Shown in pieces: positions 45,541-56,387 of a DNA stretch of 64,000 bases; positions within the stretch are counted from its first letter, which is position 1; the number at the start of each line of letters is the position of its first letter. This DNA comes from Agapetus fuscipes (Eukaryota > Arthropoda > Insecta > Trichoptera > Glossosomatidae), in assembly GCA_951799405.1 (NCBI GenBank), contig OX637334.1, positions 15,500,001 to 15,564,000 on the forward strand. The letters are read 5' to 3'. The translations under genes and the position numbers were made by a program. A model generated the notes under the pieces. The model was given only the letters and a program-made list of their open reading frames with translations. It did no database searches and was not told the origin of the DNA.

Positions 45541-45867
45541 TTCTACCAACAAGGAATAGATGAAATAAGGGCTATTCTCCAGTAATTTATTACTTTTGCA
45601 TTATTTACAGAAGTCACATCCAGTACAAGTTTTCTTTGAACTTTCCCAATATTAATTCTGCTGTAGGGCCACTTATAAATTCTCTCCTTCCGCCCTGGTG
45701 GGCTTTGCGAACATTTAGCAAAATAAATCCATCAAAGAATACTTACTGAAGCCGTGGAAGAGGAAATCCCTTCTACTTCTTCTTCATTCATTAGAATTAG
45801 CGCTAATTTTGTAAAAAAAACAGTCATGTATTCAAACGAGACATGGAACATCTATTTCGGAGCTGAA

Positions 45868-46085
45868 TTTTAGTTACAAGACTTTATCAATATTTAAGAT
45901 TCAAATTCACGAGCAAAAACGTTAATTTTCGCGCTTAAATATTCTCCATGAATTTTTTAGCATGTTTTTCTTAGAAAATTAAGCCTCACATGAGCAGAAA
46001 CATTATATGTAACTCCTGACGCTTAACAAATGTTGCATTGTAAAGCTCATTTTGTTTACAGGATTGCTGGTCAGGCTCATACAGA
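45868..46085 (-). mobile_element. R element, strongly diverged
   Basis: attttcgcgcttaaatattc and ggattgctggtcaggctcat in complement. Confidence 0.5.
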
Positions 46086-46461
46086 TAATTATCAAAATAG
46101 GTAATTTTCTCAGTGAATTTACTGAATTCATTGAAAGGGCACTGAATATTCATGTCATATCCTAAGAGATAAAATTTTAAATAGAACTTGTAACAATTTG
46201 CACTCTCCATATCTCTGAGCTCATGCAGTATGGTATTCAACAATAGAGGGCTGCCTATTCGAAAGGCACGATCTACGCTGCACCTACGGGGTAACCTTAA
46301 TCGTTTCACAGTGACCTAAGAGACCCCTGCTTACCCTCTGTTACGTTCATCACACGTAACTCTGAGATAAACAGTGGCGCAATGTTTTGTGTAGAGTGTT
46401 TTTACAACTAAATGATTATTTTTCTGAAACTCTCATGATGGTTATAATTTCGTCAACAATA

Positions 46462-46684
46462 ATCTATAATCTAATTTGCAAAGAGATATTTACATGTAAA
46501 ACTCGTATTCAATGCAGACACGTGTAAGTTTACGCTTAGAAATGCTGCATGTGTAGTTACTTACAAATCAAAATCTTAACCTCAAATAAACGTTTTTCCC
46601 AGAAATAGTTGTGACATTGGCAAAGGATTTTTTTTTACAGTATGAGTGGTCGGCCTCATACCAACCTATATAAGTCAACGAATA
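46462..46684 (-). mobile_element. R element, diverged
   Basis: tctataatctaatttgcaaa tail to gtcggcctcataccaaccta. Internal block around the gene-centre words deleted. Confidence 0.65.
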
Positions 46685-47204
46685 TCGTCATTTTAATTTC
46701 TTGCCGAGTTGTTTTATATTACTGATAATTGTTTTCCACTTGCCTATATACATATTATATTGAACTGTGAGTTATCATTGGAAGGTTCATCCGTTCCTCT
46801 GTAATTCTGTTTCGAGACATATCTTGTTTGATCCCCGAATGATCCCCCAGGATCAATCACATTGTACTTTTTTTATCCTCGGATAATACAAATAATCCCT
46901 TCATCCCTCGTGATATGAGGACAACAGATGCTGAGCCTTACACTCGCAGAAACACAGTCGCTTTTCCGAAGAAATATACTAATTCAAGAAAATTATATTC
47001 AGAAACGGTGCTAAGAGATATTATAAAATAACAATATGAAATAAACTAGACAGTCTGTAATCCTATTTGAAAAGATATATACACATTTAAGGGCTATATT
47101 TAATGCACACCCACAAGCAGACACGTGTACGTTCACGTTTACACATATGCTGCATTGTACTTATAAAATAAACCAAACCTCACATCAACATCAACCTTGC
47201 TACT

Positions 47205-47909
47205 GGACCGGTCCGTAGTCTAGTGGTTAACGCTTCGGACTCGTAAATGGAAGGCTGTGGGTTCGAATCCCAGCCGTTCAAAATACAAAAATATTCCATC
47301 TATATTTTCAAATACGTTAGATTCACAATTTATATACTGTTATGTAAATATGAAATATAAATATTTAAAATAAGTAGGTATTAGTTATAGTTATAGGAAT
47401 TCTGTATTGTATTGTGTGGGTAGGAATCATTGAATAAAAATACTTGAAGCATCGAGAAATAATGATTACTACGCCTTTCTGGAACTGTCTAGCGAATATG
47501 GATCTGGATTGTACTGTTCTGAAGAGTATAAGAAGGGTGCGAGTTGCTTGCAGAGCCAGTATCTTACGAGCTTTACAACTACATACATTGAACCAAAACC
47601 AGTGAACAGAAACCAAGTGTAATGGAATAGTCGAGACTACCTTTGTGAAAATAAATTATTAAAAGTGTAAAAATAAACAACTGTATAAGAAGACCAGTAT
47701 TTTTAATTGAAAGACTTTTGAACCCTAAATTCGTAACAATACCTTTATCAAAGACCGGTCACTAAAGGTTCATCCAGCCTTACAGCAAATGGGTCTTGCT
47801 TGAGAATTTTGTCTTTCTATAGCGAAAACCAAGCCCGCAGAGTGCTCTTGAAGCGTGATACACACCAAAACAGCGCTCACCGAATAAATAATCCTAATAT
47901 TATTATTAA
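47205..47909 (+). mobile_element. SINE-1 with L2-like tail, split by solo LTR
   Basis: Complete head (tccgtagtctagtggttaac, gggttcgaatccca) to 47336; body resumes at 47739 (acctttatcaaagaccggtc) and ends in cagcgctcaccgaataaata and (att)n. Confidence 0.8.
47337..47738 (+). mobile_element. Solo LTR, 402 bp, 4-bp TSD
   Basis: Starts tgttatgtaaat and ends attcgtaaca (TG...CA). Flanked by atac at 47333-47336 and 47739-47742. The split host SINE joins up exactly when it is removed. 4-base duplications suit Ty3/Gypsy or BEL elements. No coding region remains, as after LTR-LTR recombination. Orientation assumed from AATAAA-like words near the 3' side. Confidence 0.75.
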
Positions 47910-48341
47910 CTTCTGACGCTTTTCCCTGAAACCGGGAGGAAATTGGCAAAAATGAACCAAGTTTGTACAGCAGGAGGAGTCAGCCATAGCTTTATCAACC
48001 TATTTGTCAAGACACTTACACAATGACAATCAATATGAGCTGTTAAAATTTCAAAATCTTTACTGCCAGAATTATGGGTCAAATGCCATTGTTTTCCTTT
48101 TTATCTATAGAAACCATTATTTCTCAATCAAGATCCAGTTTTGTATGGACCATTGGTGACCGGTCTTTCTTAAAAGTCATATAAGTAATTCTTTAAACCA
48201 ACGAAGAGCAAGTTTCATTTGTTTCTCTGGAGAGAAAATAAAGCTTTCAGTTCATCCATTGTTGATCTCTCCTTGCCTCAGGCCATCTTGATGTTACACA
48301 GTTTTATCACAACATCTTTTCAAACTTTGACTTCTTATTTA

Positions 48342-48530
48342 CATACGAGGTTTGTTCCAAAAATAAGGTGACATTTTGCATTTCTTGAAAATAATTAATT
48401 TATTAATGAATTTTAATTTTGTCCTCTTCACAGTAGTTCCTCTTAGTTGTTTCACTATGGATTCGTTATAAAATTCGAAATTAGGCATTTTTGTCGGTGG
48501 GAAAATATCATAGATATACATGTTTGACTA
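48342..48530 (-). pseudogene. Mariner 3' end with terminal repeat
   Basis: The outer end acgaggtttgttccaaaaat then aaggtgacatttt is a mariner-type terminal repeat. The minus strand inward reads NFEFYNESIVKQL, like the mariner transposase C-terminus (FYxxGIxKL). Degenerate. Confidence 0.5.
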
Positions 48531-48532
48531 TA

Positions 48533-48622
48533 GCCTCCTTAGCAACCAATAACAAAATATTAGATACCCTTGGCCCAAGCAATCCTGCTGAGTGACGTCA
48601 GAGCACTTCTGATTTGGGACCT
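48533..48622 (-). repeat. Repeat D copy
   Basis: Complement: tgacgtcactcagcaggatt, gcttgggccaagggtatc, ttattggttgctaagga. Lies within the mariner remnant. Confidence 0.5.
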
Positions 48623-48702
48623 TAGCTTTTCGGCGATATGGTGTTTATCTCCTAAACCGTGTCAAAACACAATACTTTCATGGGCTTTTTTCCAGTATTT
48701 AT

Positions 48703-48935
48703 CTAATCTGATCTAATCTAAGTTGCAAAGATATATCTCATTGAAGATTTATAATACATGTACTCTCACAAGCAGATACGCATAAGTTCGCGCTTACGCA
48801 TACACCATAAAACCCAATCTCAAATGAACCCTGCAACTCTTGCTGACCTTCCCGGAAACAAGGGTTACATTGGCAGAGTGAATATTTTTTCTGTATGGGT
48901 GGTCAGCCTCATACCAACCTATAATTCAAGGGACC
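48703..48935 (-). mobile_element. R element inside mariner remnant
   Basis: tctaatctgatctaatctaa tail to aacctataattcaaggg. Confidence 0.7.
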
Positions 48936-49030
48936 ACTTGTGAAAGGAAAAACAGGTAAATGTCGTAAAGGGCCAAATCGAGGGAGTATCATGCATAACT
49001 AAGGTATATAACAAAGGTAAGTCGGAAAAA

Positions 49031-49225
49031 TCACAAACTAGTAATTACGTGTGTGCTGGCGCATTTTCGTAGTGCGATATTCATTACTGGTTCCGGGAGT
49101 TTTGTTTGTATTACTTCACGATAACGGCGCATAGTTTCAATACAGTATTCCTTGTTGAACGTACAACCTTTGACACAACACGAAAAAGAAAAAAAAACGT
49201 TCTCGCGAAAGTCGAGAAATTGCAA
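49031..49225 (-). pseudogene. Mariner transposase fragment
   Basis: The minus strand reads FNKEYCIETMRRYREVIQTK and then ALRKCASTHVITSL, a decayed match to the mariner block NKEYYxxxMRRLREAIRxKRPE...HHDNAPAHTS that carries the second catalytic Asp; here the Asp is lost. Inactive. Confidence 0.6.
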
Positions 49226-49556
49226 GTCACATTTTTTAACAGTCCTCGTATTTATTTCTACACGTACCTATTTTTGCAAAACATTCATATTGCAAGCACA
49301 TCAGGATTTCTTCATACTTGTAGGTACATATAAATTTTCCCTACAAGACTTTCTTTACAAAGCACCTCAGGCAAAAGACTAACATCTCACAGTCTTATGT
49401 GTAATAATCGCATAAAACCAAACAACATACCCCTTTGCTTAAACCTTTTTTTCAGAGATATCTATTACCTAACAATATATTAATTCAAAATGTAGTGAAA
49501 TGAGTAGCTGGACCTATTATTGAATTTGAATGGGACTGCTGTACTTATCAATAACA

Positions 49557-49860
49557 AAATATTTGTTTTTATTTTTGTAAAAAAACACACAGTTTCAACT
49601 CACTTTTTATTTTCTATTTTACATGCTTAAACGTTTTCGTCACAAAAGGCATCATCAGAAGCAATGATTTGCAATAAAAACAGATTTAAGTGGGTAAATA
49701 TTTATTCATTAAAAATAGGGTAAAATGTTTTTCAATTCATGAGATTAATAACTGTTTCTGGCGAGCCAAATAAATTGTTAAATTGCATTCTTCTTCACAA
49801 ACTTACAAAAATAAATACAATGGACTTTCACAGTGTGAACCACCGAACCCTAACAAATAT
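49557..49860. mobile_element. PLE fragment containing SINE-3 tail
   Basis: Left minus-strand arm (agtttcaactcacttttta, hammerhead-like motif at 49625), then a SINE-3 3' piece (ctgtttctggcgagccaaat, 49745-49815), then the PLE end words tggactttcacagtgtgaac and caccgaaccctaac. Confidence 0.5.
49625..49662 (-). ncRNA. Hammerhead-ribozyme-like motif in PLE
   Basis: Stem I gctt/aagc, core CTGATGA, weakened stem II, GAAA, palindromic aacgtt and a TTT triplet. Stem I differs in both strands from the 27082 copy yet still pairs. Confidence 0.45.
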
Positions 49861-49989
49861 AAATATTGGTGTAGCAAACCGGCCCAATTTTGTCAATGTC
49901 AATTCACGTGTAGACCTCATTATTATTTTAATAGTTAATTTAAATTCGGCACTTTTTACCAAAGTATTCAATTTTTGCAAGTCACATGC

Positions 49990-50165
49990 CGTAGCTACAA
50001 TACTTGTACGTCTTTCATGACTCATTCTAGAGAAATGATAAATTCCTCCTGGATCTGCTCCATCTCACTATGTCCTCTATTTCACAGGCTTTTTGTATAT
50101 GGTCATTGAGAATGCCATCTCGCAATGTTCTGCCGTGTTAAAACATTGCAAACATTTTTCTAGTA
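49990..50165 (-). pseudogene. LINE reverse transcriptase C-terminal scrap
   Basis: The minus strand reads GRTLRDGILNDHIQKACEIEDIVRWSRSRRN and, after a shift, RMSHERRTSIVATACDL. Paralogous to 15573-15815 (DKVRWSRYKR...MSHGRL). Confidence 0.45.
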
Positions 50166-50359
50166 TTAATTCAGCTTACTTAAGAGGAACGACTGCTAGA
50201 CTAGTAAGACTCTGAATGGCACGGTCCGAAATGGTTTTGAATTAATACAGTGTAAACTGGAATACGAGAGTGATAGTATAAAAGGTACAATTTTCGGTCA
50301 TCTAGAATAAAAGAACGGCTGACAAAAAGAGCGTAATCTATTTTGAAGAAGACAAAAGG

Positions 50360-50590
50360 TAAGCATGAAGAAGACAAGGAAAGCCGAGAAAAAAATTAAA
50401 TGATTAAAAAGGTGAGATTGCAGATGACTGGGATCTGCAGCGTGAGAAAAAGAGAAGAGCACGCATAAATAAGGAGAGTGATGAACGTCGAGGAGATGAA
50501 AGAAGTATGCAAGAACATAACAAAATTGAGATACATCTACGGAGGTAATGTCCACACCTAGTGGAATGGCAGCTGGATACAAGTACAAGT
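50360..50590 (+). pseudogene. RTE-like LINE 3' end scrap
   Basis: KGEIADDWDLQREKKRRARINKE, then a frameshift to VEEMKEVCKN, and the LINE 3' end ccacacctagtggaatggca as at 45490. Confidence 0.55.
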
Positions 50591-50971
50591 ATATTTTTTC
50601 GAGACACGGTTCATTATATAAGAAGAGTGTACAATTTATTCAATTAACTGGTTGGGGCTAATGACAAAGCGGGAGTCTGCGTAAAGACAGAATCAAAATT
50701 AATTTTAGACCATACAAGAGTGGAGGAGGCGTTTCACTCGAAGAGTCTTACCTAATTAGTAGGGAAAACAAGAAAACAAGCCTTTCATACAATATCGACC
50801 CTCGAAAAATGTTGCGTAATATCTTCTATACACTATAATGGATGAGTGTCATCCATAATTTTAATCCAATCATTACAATCATGAATGCCATTTTTCTGTG
50901 GCAATCTTGAATGCTATTGTCGTGTGTAATTCGTGAATGACATTCTTGCGTATAATTCATCGGTTTAATTC

Positions 50972-51150
50972 TTGTTTGCCCATTTCACCCGCATTTAGGA
51001 AAGGGCGACAAGAGTTGAAGGTTTTTATGTTCATTTGAGGATTGGGTGTTTGTTTTGTAAATAGGTAGACAAGCAGTATGTGAAAGTCGGAACTTACATT
51101 TTACAAATCTTCGAGGTTAATGTCCTTGCTAATTAAATTAGATTAGCTTT
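50972..51150 (+). mobile_element. R element, headless
   Basis: aaagggcgacaagagttgaa to aattaaattagatta. Diverged. Confidence 0.55.
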
Positions 51151-51419
51151 TAAATGCTGTACATAGGTTTCTATATATCTTTAATCGTAAGTTGCAAAGA
51201 TATATTAGTATTTGGGATTCATATACAATGCATGCCCACAAGCAGCCAATAAACACAAAATACAATAAACTCAAATCATAAATAAACATGCATAAGCCCT
51301 GCTACTCTTGCTGACCTTCCCTGAAACAGGAGATGACATTGGCAAAGTGAACATTTTTTAACAGATTAAAATAAATAACTTATTTGTTACAATTCACATG
51401 AGCTTTTATTATTTTTTAA

Positions 51420-51464
51420 ACACTACCGGTTTCGGGAGAAGCAATACCTCCCATCTTCAGGTGT
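51420..51464 (-). ncRNA. Hammerhead-ribozyme-like motif, left arm
   Basis: Identical motif to 51823-51867 on the opposite strand. A full transcript of the palindrome would carry one sense and one antisense copy able to pair with each other. Confidence 0.6.
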
Positions 51465-51822
51465 AAATATAAACTAACATACAAATACAATACATTATGA
51501 CGTGAGGATTTGAATTACTGAGGGGGAGGGGGGGGAGTGTTATGTGGGCGGGGTGTAGTAGGAAACATAGAAAGTAGGGGAGAAGTGTTAGGAAATATAA
51601 TACTATTTAAGAGGTTATTTCTTAACTAACTTACTACTTACTTACTACTCTTAAATACTATTTAAGAGGTTATTTCTTAAATAGTATTATATTTCCTAAC
51701 ACTTCTCCCCTACTTTCTATGTTTCCTACTACACCCCGCCTACATAACACTCCCCCCCCTCCCCCTCAGTAATTCAAATCCTCACGTCATAATGTATTGT
51801 ATTTGTATGTTAGTTTATATTT

Positions 51823-51867
51823 ACACCTGAAGATGGGAGGTATTGCTTCTCCCGAAACCGGTAGTGT
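51823..51867 (+). ncRNA. Hammerhead-ribozyme-like motif, right arm
   Basis: Stem I acac/gtgt, core CTGAAGA (fits CTGANGA), stem II gggag/ctccc, GAAA, palindromic accggt as stem III, GTA triplet. Core residues intact; one extra base before stem II. Confidence 0.6.
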
Positions 51868-52020
51868 TTAAAAAATAATAAAAGCTCATGTGAATTGTAA
51901 CAAATAAGTTTTTTATTTTAATCTATTAAAATGAACTTTCACGAAGTAACTGCCAAAAACCTAGATAATATTTTTTAACAGTATGGGTGGTTAGCCTCAT
52001 CAACCTATAAATCAAGGTTA

Positions 52021-53295
52021 ACATGCAAAAATGTTTAATGTAGTCAAATCGTCTATATGGAGAATAAGAAAACCTGTTGAATAAAAGTTTCTGACAAATT
52101 ATTACATAAATTGAAGTATTATAAATAATTATTTACGTAGTTTCATCTTTCTTGAATATTTAATTTATATTTGCTACATTATATATTTTATCATTTTCGT
52201 CGTTATACTCGTAAATACCTTTAAAACGAATTTGTACACAATACATGATTTCTAAATAAGGTGTTGCTATTAACGTAGGATATACACCTAATGGGCTGAA
52301 CATTGTTTGAACGCAAATAGATTCTATATCCGTTTCGACTTACATAAACGCAAATCGTTAGTTAGAAAGAGAACAAAAATGCTCTCAGTGTCACTACGTC
52401 CTAAACAGAGATGTAAGAATAATACACCGCAATGCTGTCCATCCCGGACTTTTTCTGCTTAACCTGTTTTTAATCATATGATTCAATGAAAAAATATGTA
52501 TTTTTTCCAAAATATTGGATTAAAAGGAAGATTTAAGAGGGCTTTTATCAAAAATTGTTCGTTGTTTTCAAAAATATATGTCTTATACCTACTTTATAGT
52601 CTTAGTAAAAGAGTGACATTAATGAAGCAAATCACGCGTGTTTATTAATTTTGTATCTAAATTATAAAGTTAAAGTTCTTCATAGGTAATAACTTAAAAA
52701 ACGACGCTTTTGTTTTTTGTGTTTGATACGAGGTTTGAGAGGACTAGTGGATTTGGTTTGGTGGAAAAAATTGTACGCAAATCAATTTTTCAACCCGACA
52801 AAGAGTTTTTTATTTTTATAAATACGAGTCCTTGGCATTTACCACTAGACTATAGTACAGTCGAAAAAGTAGAAGTGCCCTTCAATGGTAAAGTCATCGT
52901 ATTAATCCTGAAACAGTTACACTTACCTAAAGGGTGTTGTTTATCTTCCGCCGTATGATTGGTATGAAGGATTTTCACCCACCAGTCAGTTGATTTGGGA
53001 TCACCCTGTTGGGTTTTCTAATATACAATAATATCAGTTAATAAAGCAATAATGAGTGCAATGACAAACCGAAAATGATTAAATTGTGATAAAAAAAACG
53101 TGTTCAATTTGAAAAAACAGAGTGAATGCTCAGAAAATGTACTATCAATCGATGTAAAAGTCATTGGCCCCTTGAGTGGTTTTCGATATTGACACATATG
53201 TCACGGAACGAAATAGGTATACAATGAAGAAAAGAGACATAAGACAACAGCAATACGCCAAACATAATTGGAAACGGCTTAAGGTACATTTAAAA
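52021..53295. other. Spacer, no recognised gene
   Basis: An 82-codon frame at 52710-52958 has no motif I recognise. The phrase cggaacgaaataggt near 53203 recurs at 15350 (tggaacgaaataggtttcca), so part of this is a minor repeat. Confidence 0.4.
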
Positions 53296-53487
53296 AAACG
53301 CAACTTAGCTACACATATAGTGCCACTTTTTGCCGTGTTTTTCCCGAAGGAGTCGCATGTGGCGAGTAGAACCTATTTATTTTACAGGAAATGGGGGCGC
53401 CCTTACGCCAACCACCTCAGTTGAAATGGGGGGTTCACAGATGCCGAGGGGGCTGGTACTCATTTCTTGTGAAGGCTGAGTTAAACA
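53296..53487 (-). mobile_element. SINE-2 3' two-thirds
   Basis: acttagctacacatatagtg to tcatttcttgtgaaggctga; the tRNA-like head is missing. Confidence 0.7.
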
Positions 53488-54423
53488 TAAATTAAATATA
53501 CGGCGGAGATGAGAGCGCCGTATGTACTGCATACAAATGAAAATTACTTAAATGACTTTAGTACAAAAATCTGATAATTGTTTCTAGACTTCTCAGATAC
53601 ATTTTTTTTTCTTTTCTCAGTTTGGCCACTAGAGTTTTAAATTGATTTTTTTTAGTTCATCATTTTAGTACGTTTGAGGGATTGGAAATCAGCATAAAGG
53701 AGGAACACCGTATAGGGGACTACAACTCGCAGAAATCAAAGTCGCTGTATTTAACACGCCAAATATTCTTGACAATTTACATACGCCACAACCCAACCTT
53801 CTCGGTCGGAGGTCGGTACAACAGAGAGGGAGATAACATGCGAAAATGCTAGACGACGCAGAAACGTCTTCTTTTTTATTGCTATTATAGCTTTCTTTCT
53901 AGTTTTGCAATCTGTCAGGCTAAAGTCAGACCAATAAGGTTATTTAAAATGCAGTGATTTCTGCTTTATTCGCACAGAGAAACATGCACGATGTTGTCGT
54001 GAGTAGGAACAGGGCAGGTTTCAGTTTATGTACCCCTCAGGGCCTCGGGGAGATAACCCTTACAACGTGCTTGGCGCCCTAGGCAGACCTGCGTCACTGT
54101 ATGGAAAACATTTACAAAGGTTACACGTTTCGGGCATTCAAAATATTGTGAACAGCAATCAATATCAAATAAATTGAGGTTTTTTTCGAGTGCTATGGAA
54201 GGAATCGGTACTATTATGATTTTAGTTGGGTTCTTTTATTCAAACTGCAATTTATTTTTCAAGATTTATTTTACACAATGTCGGTTTATAATGTACTGAT
54301 TTCTAGCTCTTGGCTTATCGACTGCATGGCTCAATGTTTCAATCGACTCTGGTCTCTCATGCTATATATCTGGTCTCTCACGCAATTGCGGTCCAAATAT
54401 ATAGCGTCTAAACGGACGCAAAA
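53488..54423. other. Spacer, no recognised gene
   Basis: Contains a G+C-richer patch (54030-54110, cctcagggcctcggggagat and ttggcgccctaggcagacct) that I cannot assign. Confidence 0.35.
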
Positions 54424-54777
54424 ACGCAACTAAAACGCATCTAAGCTACACATATAGTGTAACTTCTTGCCGCGTTATCCCCGAAGGGGTCGCATGTGGC
54501 GAGTTGAACCTATTTATATTTGAACCTATTTATTTTTACAGGTAAGGGAGCCGGCCTTACGCCAACCACTTCAGTTGAAGTGGGGGTTTCCCAGCTCCCG
54601 AGGGGGCTGGTACTCATTTCTTGTGAAGGCTGAGTAAACCTTGCCGGTATTTTATTATGGGGTTTGTAATAAACACCGAAATAGGAAATCATTTCTGACA
54701 CCCTCCTCGGTGGGATTCGAACCCGAGCTCACGGGGTAGAATGCAAGCACTCTACCAACTGAGCTATCGACCGGACG
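54424..54777 (-). mobile_element. SINE-2, full length
   Basis: Complement from aagctacacatatagtgtaa to gagctatcgaccggac. A short internal duplication (gaacctatttat twice, 54506-54535). Sits at the inner edge of an LTR fragment. Confidence 0.85.
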
Positions 54778-54779
54778 CC

Positions 54780-54970
54780 TCTCGCATACTCCAGACCCTT
54801 ACATAGTGAACCTCTCCATACACCTGTGTATCGTTCCATACTATTATAGTTGCACATACCAACAACTACGTGCCTGGGCACATGCACACATTCAAACTCA
54901 CAGTAAACTATACTAGAGGCGGACACACACATAAGCAAGCCACGCAATCGGGCTCATAAGTTCGTAACAG
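54780..54970 (-). mobile_element. LTR 5' fragment (TGTTACGAAC family)
   Basis: The minus strand starts tgttacgaacttatgagccc and runs ~190 bp to the SINE-2 junction. Same terminal word as 29853 and 62291. Confidence 0.45.
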
Positions 54971-54971
54971 T

Positions 54972-55556
54972 ATATATAATCTATAATCTAACAAATATAT
55001 GTAAGCATTTAAAATTCATATTATAAGCAAGCCCACAAACAGGCACGTGTAAGTTCGCGCTCACAAATGCTGCATGTGTACTTACAAATTAAAATCCAAA
55101 CCTCAAAATAAAAACAATCCAAACATTAACATACGCCCTGTAGCTTTTGCCGACCTTCCCTAAAACAGGAGTGACATTGTCAAAGTGAATTATTTTTTAC
55201 AGTATCGGTGGTCAGCCTCATACCAACCTATCTAATCTAATCTAATCTAATCTAAGCTGCAAAGATATATATCATTTAAGATTTATATTAAATGCATTCC
55301 CACAAGCAGATATGTATAATTTCGCGCTAACACATGCCGCATGTGGACCTACAATATAAAAACCCAATCTCAAATGAACATAAGCCTTGCAACTCTTGCC
55401 GTCCTTCCCTGAAACAGGGGTGACATTGGCAAAGTGAACCAATTTTTTTACAGTATGGGTGGTCAGCCGCATAACAACCTATAAGTCAAGGAACATACAT
55501 GACAAATTACAATTTTAAAATCAATAAAATAACAATATATACAAGTCAAGGATATT
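54972..55556 (-). mobile_element. Older R element split by younger R
   Basis: 54972-55230 runs from tataatctataatctaaca to taccaaccta; its missing 5' end caagtcaagga reappears at 55542. The interval is a complete younger R. Confidence 0.75.
55231..55541 (-). mobile_element. Younger R element, full-length form
   Basis: Tail (tctaa)n at 55231, core with an open 66-codon frame, and a 5' extension past caaggaacatacatgacaaa to aaaataacaatatat. Its insertion in another R fixes both ends, giving about 311 bp. Confidence 0.8.
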
Positions 55557-55877
55557 ATAATCATAATTAATGGCTCGACACCCCGAGGTGTATCTTGGCC
55601 ACCTTGATCAACCGCATCCACTGCTGCCTGTTTAATGTAGCCAAATCCAGTTCTATGAAAGAAAAACAGCTTTGTTTTCGATTACGTGATTAGCTGTTTT
55701 TCTTTTATCCTTAATGATGAACGATTACAAAGTTAATGCCTCTACAATCAATATAACCAGTTCTATGATATTATCACACGACAGTATGACACCACTCCGT
55801 CCAGCCATCGGGACTTCCGACTCTCCTGCGCCCATTTGGAACAACCACTTTATATGTAGCTTAGTAACCCAGCTCAG

Positions 55878-55932
55878 TAAGAAGTAACACTTTATGTGTA
55901 GATTAGAGACAACGCTCACTGAAATAATAAGC
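55878..55932 (+). mobile_element. SINE tail fragment
   Basis: agtaacactttatgtgtaga (SINE-2 end) followed by acaacgctcactgaaataat (SINE-1 L2-like end), another fused tail. Confidence 0.4.
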
Positions 55933-56387
55933 TTTATAGTATTACTTTTAATTAAAAAATTTGCAGCTCACTTTTTTTCAAGTTGCTTTTATCAAAAAAC
56001 AATTTTATAATTCTTAAATCCTTACGCAACATCCAAAAGCTTTTAACGACGCGACGTCCGTCTTCTTTGATTGCGTGCTTTCTTTTTTAATTTCTTCTGA
56101 ATATTTATTTACACCTTTAATATCTTCACTGATGATTTTTATGTAGAACCCCGACTCATACATTTCTTGAAACGTAATTTCTTCCATAGGAAGAATAATT
56201 TCTTCTGTAGGAATTATTATAATAATAATTATTATTTGAGAAAGAATAATTAATAAAAAAATAATTTTAATGCCTATACAAAATGCAACTTCTATTGAAT
56301 TAATCCAAAATGTGACTAACTAAACTTACAGAATATAAAAATAATTATGAAGCCATTAAGCTATTTTTATGTTTTATCCTTTACATT

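Larger units (their letters stand above)
47055..48012 (-). mobile_element. R element split by SINE-1
   Basis: 3' part 47055-47204 (taatgcacacccacaagcag to catcaaccttgctact) and 5' part 47910-48012 (cttctgacgcttttccctga to caacctatttgtcaag) are the two halves of one minus-strand R. The insert is itself split by an LTR. Confidence 0.7.
51365..51969 (+). mobile_element. 605-bp PLE palindrome with 12-bp TSD
   Basis: Left arm 51367-51620 and right arm 51655-51908 are near-perfect inverted copies (e.g. acttatttgttacaattcac / gtgaattgtaacaaataagt), joined by ~30 bases and followed by the PLE end aatgaactttcacgaagtaa. Flanked by attttttaacag at 51353-51364 and 51970-51981. Near-identity of the arms suggests a recent event. 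No RT domain inside. Confidence 0.85.
51186..52020 (-). mobile_element. R element split by PLE palindrome
   Basis: 3' part from cgtaagttgcaaagatatat to attttttaacag (51364); 5' part resumes at 51982 (tatgggtggttagcctcat) to aacctataaatcaagg. Confidence 0.75.
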
